In this document: positions 37,258 through 46,994 of the stretch, piece after piece
Layout: each line of letters opens with the position of its first letter
Position numbering within the stretch: the first letter of the stretch is position 1
Assembly (NCBI GenBank): GCA_025716855.1
Contig: JAIXMQ010000022.1
Location: 427,164-491,163, forward strand
DNA from: Pilaira anomala
Lineage: Eukaryota > Mucoromycota > Mucoromycetes > Mucorales > Mucoraceae
Reading direction: 5' to 3'
DNA: 64,000 bases
Position numbers and translations under genes: made by a program
The notes under the pieces: model-generated
The model's database searches: none
The model's input: the letters and a program-made list of their open reading frames with translations, nothing else
What the model was told of the DNA's origin: nothing

Positions 37258-38829
37258 TTACAACATCATCTTGAGAGGGTTTTCCATGAAACCCTTGAAA
37301 GCTTGTAACCAAGTAGCACTGACAGCACCATCCACAACACGATGATCAGCACTCAAAGTGACTTCCATTACGTTACGAACAGCGAAACCACTTTCAGTAG
37401 TTTCATCAGGAACGACCTTTTGTTGAGCACCACCGACAGCCAAGATACAAGATTGAGGAGGGTTGATAATAGCCGTAAAGTTCTTGACACCAAACATACC
37501 CAAGTTAGAGATAGTGAAAGAACCACCTTGGTATTCAGCAGGCGAGAGCTTACCGTCACGAGCACGGGTAGCTAAATCCTTGACTTGAGAAGAGATGGTA
37601 GATAAACCCTTACCTTCAGCAGAAGTGACGATAGGAGTGATCAAACCAGTAGGAGTAGCAACAGCAACACAGATATCAGCGGAATTGTATTGTCTGATGA
37701 AATCACCTTGCCAGGCAGCATTGACTTCAGGTACTTGCTTAAGAGAAAGAGCAGAGGCCTTGATGATGAAATCGTTGACTGAGAGCTTATATTTACCTTC
37801 AGCAGACTTGTTAAGGACTTCACGTAATTTGTTGGTCTTGTCCATGTTGATTTCGACGGTGACGTAGTAGTGAGGAACGGATTGCTTGGATTCAGTTAAA
37901 CGAGAAGCAATGATCTTTCTCATGCTGGTGGTAGGAATATCGGTATATGCGGCTCCAGAGACACCTTGAGGAGCATAGGCAGCAGGAATTTGAGCAGGTG
38001 CGGGAGCAGAAGCAGCAGCAGCAGCAGGAGAAGGTGCAGAGGCAGCAGGTGCTATATTATTATTTTTTTTTTTTTTTTTTTTAGTTTCTTAATTCATTTT
38101 TAGAATTTTTTTTTTTTATTACCCTTGTAAGCTTCAACGTCATCCTTAGTAATGATACCATCATGACCGGATCCCTTAACAAGAGAAATATCGAGACCAC
38201 GTTCATCAGCAATTTTCTTTTTTTTTTAAAAAAAAATACAAATTAATAAAGACTCTCTTTTCCTCTTACACACTTTTTTTTTAAAATAAAAAAAAAAACT
38301 TACTCTGGCGAGAGGACTGGCCAAGACACGGCCACCATGAGAAGCAACGGATTCGGACTTGGATTCTCCAGAAGCAGCAGGAGCAGCAGGAGCAGCTTCA
38401 GACTTGGATTCTTCCTTTACAGGCTCTTCAGCAGCGGGAGCAGGAGCATCACCGGCAGCATCAGCAGCAGTGAAGTTTTCGAAAGCGGCAATGTCAGATT
38501 CATTTTCGACAAAAACAGCAATAGGCTAAAATAAACAAAAAAAAAAGGGGTTAGATGTTTTACAGTTAATTTTTAATTTTATTTCTGTTTTCTCTATAAT
38601 TTCCCATTTTAACCCAGACAACCCCATTTTTTTTTTTTCAAAAAAATTTACCTGACCAACAGCAACATCCTTAGCACCAGTATCAACTAAGACCTTAGCA
38701 AGGAAACCTTCCTCTTGACATTCAAAGTCCATTTGAGCCTTATCGGTCTCAATCTCTACTAAAACATCACCAGGTTGGATTTCTTCACCCACCTTCTTAT
38801 TCCAAGCACCAATACCACCAGCAGTCATA

Positions 38830-38867
<38 letters not shown>

Positions 38868-39335
38868 GGTTTTAGTATAACCATACTAATTAATTTTTTT
38901 TTTTCTAAAAAAAAATAAATAAATAAAAAAAACTTACGTAGGAGATAAAGCAGGCATGGCAATAACGTTATGAGTAGGGAAAGCTAAATTTTTTTAAATA
39001 AAGAGTAAGAGTTTTGTTTTTTGTTTGTTTATCTCTCTTTCTTTCTTGTCTTACCAGCAGAGCTATAAAGTCTAGAGTCCTTGGCAGAGACTTGGTTAAC
39101 TAAAGTACGGAGAGCAACAAACTTGGGAGTACTAGTGTATTTGAACAAGATGTTAGTTTTGGTGATCTCGAAAAAAAAAAAAACCGAATTTTTTTTTTTT
39201 TTTTTTGTTTTACCAAGTAGAAGAGAAGGCGCGTACGGCAGCGTGCTTAGCAAGAACAGGGGTGGTTCTAGCAGCTGTGATACGAGCAGTAGAGGTAATA
39301 CCTCTCATAACTTGACGTCTAATAGCAGCGGACAT
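37258..39335 (-). CDS. Dihydrolipoamide acetyltransferase, E2 of pyruvate dehydrogenase complex
   Basis: Core enzyme of the mitochondrial pyruvate dehydrogenase complex; transfers acetyl groups to coenzyme A. Exons 39335-39214, 39131-39055, 38983-38938, 38829-38652, 38525-38304, 38216-38123 and 38051-37258, 510 residues. A basic, Ala/Thr/Arg-rich presequence ([20 protein letters not shown]) targets mitochondria. One lipoyl domain (about 70-150) has the lipoylated lysine at about 112 in [12 protein letters not shown]. An Ala/Pro/Glu linker is followed by the E1/E3-binding domain (about 215-255, [16 protein letters not shown] and [14 protein letters not shown]), and a second Ala/Pro linker. The catalytic domain (about 285-510) ends with [10 protein letters not shown], whose His (~483) and Asp are the catalytic pair. 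A 33-base A run sits in the third intron. Single lipoyl domain as in yeast Lat1. Identity is firm. Confidence 0.94.
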
Positions 39336-40807
39336 AGTCTAAATATTTTCTGATACAAAAAAAAAAAAGGGAGTAGAAAAAGAGAAAGGGTTAAAAAATA
39401 AATAAACAAAAAAAAAAAAAAAGATTTATTTTAGCTGGAAAACCCAGGAGAATTCGGTTAAAACCAACCCCCAAAACACAGCTAAAAAAAAAAAAAAAAA
39501 TATGTGTGTGACTATTTTACGGATCTTTACGTGTGTACTTTTTATCTATGGTATAACAAAAAAGAATTTAATGATTTCAATTGTTGTTGCTTTATTAAAA
39601 AAAAAAAAAGAGTCGTTTTTGAGGATGATATGAAGACGATTTAATAACAAAAAAAAAAAAGAGCATTCTTGAAAAGAAGGTATATTTGAGAACTTCTTCA
39701 ATATGTTTGGTCATACATAGAAGGTTCTTTTTTAAAGTTACCTGTATCATTTAAATTAAACTTCAATTCATCATTTGATTAAAGATATTTTACAACTTAG
39801 AAGGAACGAATTTTATATGTCATCACAAAACCTTTGGTGCCTTTTTTTTTTTTTTTTTTTGAGCTGTCAGGATATCAGTGTTATTATTTATATTCTTCCT
39901 TTTATGTCATTATTGTAGTTAGAAGGTTTGCTTAATCCGTGTAGTTAAGCGAAAAGATATTAAAAAAAAAAAATTGGTGGTCCCATTCTTTTTGCATAGT
40001 TACAAATTAATATATTGTTGTTACTATGGCAATAAGTTTAAAAATTGACAGTTACATAGATCTTTCAAAAAAAAAAAAGGACCCTGAATATGCACTCACC
40101 CTTCATAAAAGCTTTCAATCGTGACGTAAGTGTGTATTTTGGTTGATAGTGATTCATCTTGATAAATTGTTAAATAGATGATAACTAGCTAGTTACCATA
40201 CCAACAATCAGGACCAAAAAAAAAAAAATAGATGAAAAAAACTATATAGATTTATTATAGAAATATTTAACTTGCAAAAAAAAGGGGATGTTTCTGAAGC
40301 AGGAGAAGGTGAAGGATGGACGATTAAGAAGATTGTGAGTTCTTTCAAGTTTGGACAATTATCTATGATTTGATCGTAATCATGTAAATGTTTTTGGGAA
40401 AGATAATTGATTTTGAGAGATTGAAAATTGAAAGATTGGTTTAATTGTGTTTGACGTGTTTGATAGACGGCCAGAAGTTAGATAAATCAAGTTACAAAAG
40501 GAAGATCAAAATCGGATATTGATAGCTCCTTTAAAGAAGTAAAGTCGTATTTTTATATGTATGGATCAGGAACTTCTTAGGTTATCATGTCGATGAAACA
40601 AGTTTTTACTGATTCATATTAAGGTATAAAAGACTTTAACATAGAATAGATTACACAATCTCTCTCTCACTCACTCACTCACTCACTCTTCTACAATTTA
40701 ATAAACACTTTTAAACAGTCTCAAACTATTTTAATAGTCTCACTTTTTTTTTTTTTATTAAAATAAAACAAGGCCAAAACGGACCATAGGCAATGAGTTG
40801 ATTCCGG
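39336..40807. other. Intergenic, no gene seen
   Basis: Promoter side of PDH-E2. Several A and T homopolymers and an (ACTC)n block at about 40669-40687. No ORF of interest. Confidence 0.5.
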
Positions 40808-40895
40808 TCATATTGGCCATACAATATTGAAAAGCACCGGATCCAGTCCGATCTCCGCAGTTAAGCAATACCTGAACCAGTCAGTACTATGGCCC
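40808..40895 (+). pseudogene. Truncated 5S rRNA-derived sequence
   Basis: The run TTGAAAAGCACCGGATCC, followed by AGTCCGATCTCCGCAGTTAA and GCAAT, matches helix II, loop B and helix III of eukaryotic 5S rRNA almost base for base. The 5' flank GGCCATACAA also fits the 5S start. After CAGTACTATGG the 5S similarity stops, so the last ~30 bases (rest of helix IV, helix V and the 3' strand of helix I) are missing. The ends of the remaining piece, GGCCATA and TATGGCC, can pair with each other. A T7 run, a possible Pol III stop, follows at about 40900. It cannot be a functional ribosomal 5S RNA; it is either a dead fragment or a small derived RNA. Confidence 0.75.
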
Positions 40896-40949
40896 TAAAT
40901 TTTTTTGGTAGTAGATTAGATAAATATCAGTATAAAGCTCTATTTTGAC

Positions 40950-41387
40950 TTACATTGAGCTAACAATGGAAAGTAAAATATAATTTTCACTTCCTTTATC
41001 TGTTTCTCTATTCTTCTCATTATCCAAATACGTGATTATATTTGTAGTATCAGAGCTATAAATACAAATGTTAATTTATGATTTTCAATACATTTTAGTA
41101 AACTTACTCGAACCGAAACTGCTGAAGTTCATCAAATAAATCATTGATCATTTGAACGGTAGTAGGAGTTAAACAATCACTAAAACGAGACCGCAACTCG
41201 GCACTTTTTGATTTGATATTATTGAAGTACTCTTCTGGTAAAGATTGTGAAGCATATCGTTGAAAAGTTTGGCTTATTAAATTAATACATGATGATTTGT
41301 TAAGTTTTTCCAATTCATCATGCTCTACTTTTTTATACGCTTCTTGCTGTTTTCTTTTATTTTACCTTCCGCAAAAGGTGGAGACAT
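40950..41387 (-). CDS. Small alpha-helical protein, function unknown (possibly kinetochore-type)
   Basis: Exons 41387-41366, 41327-41108 and 41055-40950 join in phase to 115 residues, starting MSPPFAEVEHDELEKLNKSS. The whole protein is predicted helical, with FSDCLTPTTVQMINDLFDEL in the middle and an acidic, hydrophilic end. Size and helix pattern recall small coiled-coil subunits such as Nnf1/PMF1 of the Mis12 kinetochore complex, but similarity by eye is weak. The first intron is only 38 nt, so the start exon should be treated with care; without it the frame opens at a non-ATG codon. It lies just beyond the 5S fragment. Confidence 0.55.
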
Positions 41388-42813
41388 AGAAGAGGAATTG
41401 TTTGCTCTTCAACGAGAAACTCTTAATAAGCGCAAGCCATCAGATTGTGTACGACCATGTACTTTGTACACAGACAGACTGTCGCTACTACCGATTGTAA
41501 TAGCGAGCCTAAAATGGGACCAGTAATAAAGGATTATAGACTGACAACAATTTCTATCTATTTTTTTTTTTTAAAAAAAAAAGTTAGTACTATCCTATTT
41601 AGTGAGAAATGATGATACTTTACTGTCGTCAGAAGCTTTACGGCTGCAGTTTTTACCGATTTAAAAACGGTTGGTCTTGTTATTAAAGACACCACGCTTT
41701 TGATAGCTGAGAGGGGCTTTGTATAATCTCTATTATCTCTTTCATAATATTTAAGAAATGCTTCTTTAAGATCCCAGTTTGTATGAAGTTCCCCCTCAAA
41801 ATATATATTTATGTATTAAGGGGGAGGGGAGGGGGAACACCATGGCTAAAGAAATACGTATCCTTTACCAAGTTCCGGCGAACGCATTACTGCGCAGAGG
41901 GCAGGCCAACGTTTGACAAGATGTCTTTGTTTTGCTCTCATGCGGACAGAGCTAACCAGAATCGGCTTTTTCAGAGGCAAATAGGTGTTTAGAAAGTAGT
42001 CGAGAGGATTAGGAGAGACTCCTAAGCGGGATGCAGTCGACTTGTGCGCTGGCGTATGGGATAGTTACCTGCTCGTCCTGTCGGTTGTAACCGGTGTTTG
42101 CGCACTCATGTCTCTCGGCGCCACTTAATCACTTGTCTCTCAGTCGCGAAGTAAACGAGGTAAATATTGCTTTTCCTACAACGGTATATGAGTTAAAAAA
42201 AAAACTATGTTGTATGATTCATAGTTATGTTAAAGACTTACCTATTATACAGCTCAAAGAATATTTTGTTGTTAAAAAGAAAGAGAGAGAAATGAAGAAA
42301 AAGAAAAAGGTGTTTATTTATATTTGATTTTAATTACATGTACTTTATTTTTAACCCAGTTAATTAGAGGTGATATGTATATACAGCAAAAGCCGTGTAT
42401 AAATGAGAGGCTATCATAGAATGTCTTTGAATTGAAATAAGGTACTTGTGATTATCATTTAAAAAGCGTCGCGTCTTTGTGTTGAAATTAGCTCTGCTTT
42501 TTTCTTACAACATTTTTCCCCAACAAGCTTATTGAATGAAGCCAATTTAAAACGATTGCTGTGTTAAGAAATATCACTCATCTAGGGGGGGGGGGGGACA
42601 GATTATAATATTATATTAGACAAGTACCTTTTGCTGACGAAGCATTTTTAGTGCGTAAACAAAGGAGTTGAAACAATTTAAGCCCAAAGTATGTATGACT
42701 GTGTCTTTCAATGCAAGTAAAAACCTGAACTTTAAAATAAAAATTCCTTGTGCCTTTTTTTTTTCTTCTTTATTTTAGTTCATCTACTTTTTTCATCAAG
42801 GAAGAAAAAAAAA
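41388..42813. other. Divergent intergenic region containing a GC-rich island
   Basis: Shared upstream region of the small helical gene (-) and the epsin gene (+). 41860-42170 has clearly higher G+C than the rest of the spacer and contains inverted repeats (listed separately). Also a T12A10 block at 41561-41582 and a G-run at 42584-42597. No protein-coding gene is supported. Confidence 0.5.
41860..42170. other. GC-rich island with nested inverted repeats, candidate structured RNA
   Basis: Base composition jumps here relative to both flanks, yet no ORF with protein character exists. Perfect stems are visible: TTAGGAG/CTCCTAA with a 3-nt loop (42009-42025), CGGTT/AACCG with a 2-nt spacer (42082-42093), and an outer GTGCGC/GCGCAC pair (42044-42049 with 42100-42105) enclosing the second. 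It matches no RNA family recognised by eye (not U2, U6, RNase P or SRP). A relic of a mobile element is the main alternative. Direction unknown. Confidence 0.35.
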
Positions 42814-44644
42814 ATGAACTCGCCGTTTGCAAACTTGAATTTGGCTATTCCAGATTTATGGGAAGTGAGAGTACGTATTTATTGCTATAGAAAGAAAAGA
42901 GCTTAAAAAACTTACTAATTTTTTAATTTTAATTTTAGGATGTTATTAATAAAGTGTAAGTAAAAAAAAAAAAAAAAAAATCAATTGTAGTGATAATTAA
43001 AGAATATTATGTAATAGTAAAAATGTCGTGTTGAATTATACCGAGATGGAAGCTAAAGTTCATGATGCTACAAACAATGAAGCATGGGGTGCTTCCAGTA
43101 CAGTTATGCAAGAAATTGCTCAAGCTACTTTCAACTAGTACGTATGTTAACATAGTATACAAAGCAAAGAGAAAGAAAAAAAAAAGTAAATAACCCATCA
43201 TCATTCTTATACAACAGTCAATATTTCAATGAGATTATGCCAACTATTTATAAACGTTTCACGGAGAAGGAAGCTAAATATTGGAGACAAATTTACAAGG
43301 TAAAAAAATAAATAAACTCATATTTTGAAATCTTTAAACTGACGATAATAAAAAAAAAGTCCCTTGTACTTTTAGAATATCTTGTAAAGAATGGTTCAGA
43401 AAGAGTAGTAGATGATGCTAGATCTCATGTATCTATGATTAAAATGATGAAGAATTTTCATTATGTTGATGAAAAAGGCAAAGATCAAGGCATTAACGGT
43501 AAGAAAAGAAACCATTACACGTTTTTTTTTATTTTTATTTTTATTTTATTTACAACTTTCATTAGTGCGTAGTCGTGCTAAAGAACTCGCTGAGTTGCTT
43601 GGTGATGTCGATGCAATCAAAGCGGAGCGCAAAAAGGCTAAAAAGAATCGTAACAAGTATACAGGTGTTGGTTCTGATGGTGGTATGGGGGGATTCGCTG
43701 GTGGAGCGGGTATGAGTAGTGGTCGTTATGAAGGGTTTGGAAGTGAATCAAACTATGCGTCTGGTGGTATGGGAATGAGTAGTAGTGGTGGCATGAATCA
43801 AGGGAATGATTTCTATGACGATGAAAGACCAGGTCGATATGATGATTTTGATTCACCTTCAAACCAACGACGTGGAAGTCGTAAATCTACCAAGAGTATT
43901 TCCCCTTCTCCTCCTCCTCCTTCTGTTGCTGCTCGTAGAGTATCTGGAGCCAAGCCCAAAGCTAAAACGGCTAGAGAAATGAATTTATTCGATTTTGATG
44001 AGCCTGTTTCTTCCAACAACAGCAACAACAACAAGAGCAAAGCAAAAGCCAATGATGATGATTGGGGAGATTTTGCAGGAGATGATGCAAACGATGATTT
44101 TGATGATTTCCAAAGTGCACCTACTACTACTACTACTCAAGTTAGAACAACAGCAGCAGCAGCACCTGTAAAAAATACATATTCTCAACCAGCACCAGTA
44201 AAGAAATCGAATGATATATTTGATCTTTTAGGTGATGATAATACGTTTACAACCGCACCTACTACACCAACCAAACAACCTAATCTTATGTTAGCTCAAG
44301 GTATGAGTTTTGATACACTTGTAGCATCAGGAAATAATCATTCTCAGCCAACGACACCTTCAGCTAATTCAGGTACGAATACGCCTTTATCAGCCAACAA
44401 CAACAATACAAGTAACCCTATTGGGGGTATGTGGTCACAAGCCTCAAATTTTGTTATGCTGGATTCATTAGGTAAAACTAATAAAGCACCAGTTAAGCCT
44501 ACACAAGGACCTTCTATGAATTCTTTAAAGAATACGAGTGTTAATGCAGGATGGAATAATTGGGCTTCAGCTAATCCATCTCCTACTACTACAACACAAC
44601 AACCAAAAAAGCAATCTTCTGCTTTTGATGATTTATTATTTTAG
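42814..44644 (+). CDS. Epsin-type clathrin adaptor with ENTH domain (Ent3/epsinR-like)
   Basis: Links membrane phosphoinositides to clathrin coats at the trans-Golgi network or endosome. Exons 42814-42870, 42939-42955, 43018-43137, 43218-43299, 43360-43498 and 43566-44644, 497 residues. The ENTH domain (about 15-155) includes NYTEMEAKVHDATNNEAWGA, the block used to recognise epsins, and LLEYLVKNGSERVVDDAR. After it comes a Gly/Ser/Met-rich segment and a disordered tail. The tail has acidic-aromatic motifs DDDWGDFAG and DDFDDFQSA that match gamma-ear/GGA-binding peptides, and it ends QSSAFDDLLF, a clathrin-box-like motif. These place it nearer epsinR/Ent3 than plasma-membrane epsins; no ubiquitin-interacting motif was seen. 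Exon 2 is a 17-nt micro-exon. Confidence 0.9.
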
Positions 44645-44703
44645 ATATAAAAAATAAAGATTTTTTTTTCTAATTTTTTTAATTATTTATTTATACATAT
44701 ATT

Positions 44704-45542
44704 TTAAAGATACTTTTGACACTTTTTCTTTAATTGAGCCGCGGTTTGTTGGTATACGTTCAATTCTTTATCCCAGAACATGGCTTTATAGTCATCACCA
44801 TGCTTATTAATTAACTTTTGGATCCAATCCAATTCGAATTCAGAAGCGAACTTCTCACGATGAAAAGCGTTTGCAGCTTGTTCTTCAAGAGCTCTCACGA
44901 CATCGGTCTTTGCTTCGACTTTGGGTACTTCTTCATCCAAAATTTCATCATGAGATTTTTGTTCACCATAAATGATACGAAGGATATTACCGTCATCATC
45001 ACGTTGAATTAAACCTTCACCAGGACCTAAACTCTTTTTGATTTCCTCAATATCGTCTTCTGTTAACTCTTTTAATTCTTTAGGCTCTGTTTCGTCGTTC
45101 TCTTCCTCTGGTTGTGCGTCAGGCATGTTCTTTTCTTTACCACCCGTTTGACCGTTTAATGAAGTTAATAAACCGAGCTTTTCGTAACTAATTTATTATT
45201 GTTGCTTGGTTACTAAATCATGCTCTGTCAAAAAAAAAAAATCCTCCTTTTTCTTTACTTACTTTTGTCTCAAGGTTAATTTTTTGTTCCAGTTGGCTTT
45301 GATAATAGAGTTACCCTATATGATAATAATTTGTATTTAGATCTCGAAGAAATAAAATAAAAAAAAATAGATCTAAAAAAAAAAAGAGAGAAAGAAAAAA
45401 AGTTGTGTCTACTTTTCTCTCTCTTTCTCTTTCTTTCCAAGTAACTTACGTGAATAGTAATTCTCTTTCTATGTCTATCAGCAACACGTCTAGTGTTTTT
45501 GTTGGTATTTTTGGTAGCTTTTCTTTGACGAACGGTTCCCAT
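44704..45542 (-). CDS. NOP16: Ribosome biogenesis protein Nop16
   Basis: Nucleolar factor in 60S pre-ribosome assembly. Exons 45542-45450, 45315-45263 and 45187-44704 give 209 residues. It starts with a very basic segment (MGTVRQRKATKNTNKNTRR) and then has the family block IIKANWNKKLTLRQKNYEKL that opens the Nop16 domain. An acidic middle (TEPKELKELTEDDIEEIKKS) follows, and the C-terminal signature is LINKHGDDYKAMFWDKELN plus YQQTAAQLKKK. The exon 3 acceptor at 45188 is the only one that restores frame. The gene converges on epsin with only 59 bp between stop codons, and diverges from the sulfhydryl oxidase gene with about 211 bp between starts. Confidence 0.92.
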
Positions 45543-45570
45543 AGTGTTTTTTTATGTATAAAGAGTAACT

Positions 45571-45602
<32 letters not shown>

Positions 45603-45753
45603 TAGTAAAAAAAGTCTTTTTTCTTTTTTTTTGGTGTGACTGTGGAGGCGCTTATTGAAAGTAATAAGGGCTTATTTGTTTTGTTGTTTTTGGGTTTAAT
45701 TCAATGCAGATCCTTTTTCCACTTTCTCTTTTTCTCCTTTTTATTAATATACT

Positions 45754-46480
45754 ATGAGACGAGTTCAGATAATAACAACCGTTGTTGTTGCGATATTATT
45801 ACTATTATCTACATTCTTTGTATATAATAAGCAAAATACAAAGTTTGAGTTTCAAACTAAACCAGTTCAACAAGAAGGGAATGAACCGAATGCAGAAAAG
45901 GTTATTATGGGTGTAATGGGAAACCAGACAGAAAAGTAAAAGAATATCTTTTGAATTAAAAAAAAAAATAAGCTAAATTTAATTGTATGTGTTTTAGAGA
46001 AGAATTAGGTAGAGCGACTTGGAAGGTAAAAATTAACAGTAAAGTTAAAAGTTGTTCTTTTTCCGGAAAATTTATATCCATTTTATTTAGTTTCTTCATA
46101 CAATGATGGCACGATATCCGGAAACACCAACAGACAGTGAACGTAAGTCATTGTACGATTTCATGATGTTGTTTTCAACACTTTATCCTTGTGGTGAATG
46201 GTATATATAATATAAAAAAAAATTAAAAGCATCGAATTATATACTGAAAATTTTGTTGCTACGTAGTGCAACCCATTTTAACAAGATGATTACAACGTAT
46301 CCACCGCAAACATCATCACGTTTTGCTGCTTCACAATGGCTTTGTGCTATGCATAATAATGTGAATCAGAGATTAGGTAAACCTATTTTTGAATGTAGTA
46401 ATATTGAAGCAAAGTATCCTTGTGGTTGTGCTGAAGAAAAAGAAGATGTGGATGATGAAAGCAGTAGTACGACAGATTAA
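45754..46480 (+). CDS. FAD-linked sulfhydryl oxidase of the Erv/ALR family, membrane-anchored (Erv2-like)
   Basis: Makes disulfide bonds and passes electrons to oxygen through FAD. Exons 45754-45935, 45998-46025, 46091-46200 and 46267-46480, 177 residues. The N-terminus MRRVQIITTVVVAILLLLS is a signal-anchor, pointing to the secretory pathway (Erv2-like) rather than the mitochondrial intermembrane space. The Erv fold follows: LGRATWKFLHTMMARYPE, the active-site pair C104-G-E-C107 (the second Cys codon is split by an intron), WLCAMHNNVNQRLGKPIFEC with FAD-stacking and structural cysteine, and a late YPCGC that could act as the shuttle cysteine pair. The acidic C-terminus is disordered. Identity is firm, localisation inferred. 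Confidence 0.9.
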
Positions 46481-46994
46481 AAAAAGCAATGCTTTAAAAA
46501 ATAAAGTAGATGGTTTATATTTTCAGCATTCTTGAATGTTAAAGAAAAAAAGGATTTTCATCCCTCCCGCGTCCCTTATTATTCATCTACAAACAGTTGT
46601 TTTAAAATGTTAATTTTGATATTGTAGCTTATACTTCATGTATATGTTAGCAACAACTGTAAAAAAAAAAAAAAAATAAGGATATAAATTTGTAACTACC
46701 GTTTTTTCTGGAAAAGGAATTGTTGCTATGGTTACGACAATGAAATTTAATACATTGATACAAATAGAGCAGAAAAAAGATAACAATAGTAAAATCGAAT
46801 TGATCAAACTAAATAAACTTGGAAGCCCTTAAATAAAACTATTAAAAGCAAATCACTTTACTTATAATACTTTATGCGATTAGAATTCCGCTATCAAAGA
46901 GTCTTTACTCCCTAATATATAAAGGTGTTTTAATCGATTCCATAAATCATTTTCTTTTTCTTTTTCTTTCTTTAAAACTATATTTTTTTCTTTA
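46481..46994. other. Intergenic, no gene seen
   Basis: Terminator side of the sulfhydryl oxidase and promoter of the SulP transporter, both on +. AT-rich, no supported feature. Confidence 0.5.

Noticed and set aside
40770..40807. A second 5S start (ACGGACCATA) just upstream of the 5S fragment
   Set aside because: Only about ten bases agree and the following sequence does not continue as 5S.
41783..42327. Short + strand ORFs within the GC-rich island
   Set aside because: Lack homology, splice logic and protein-like composition; the nested stems argue for non-coding sequence.
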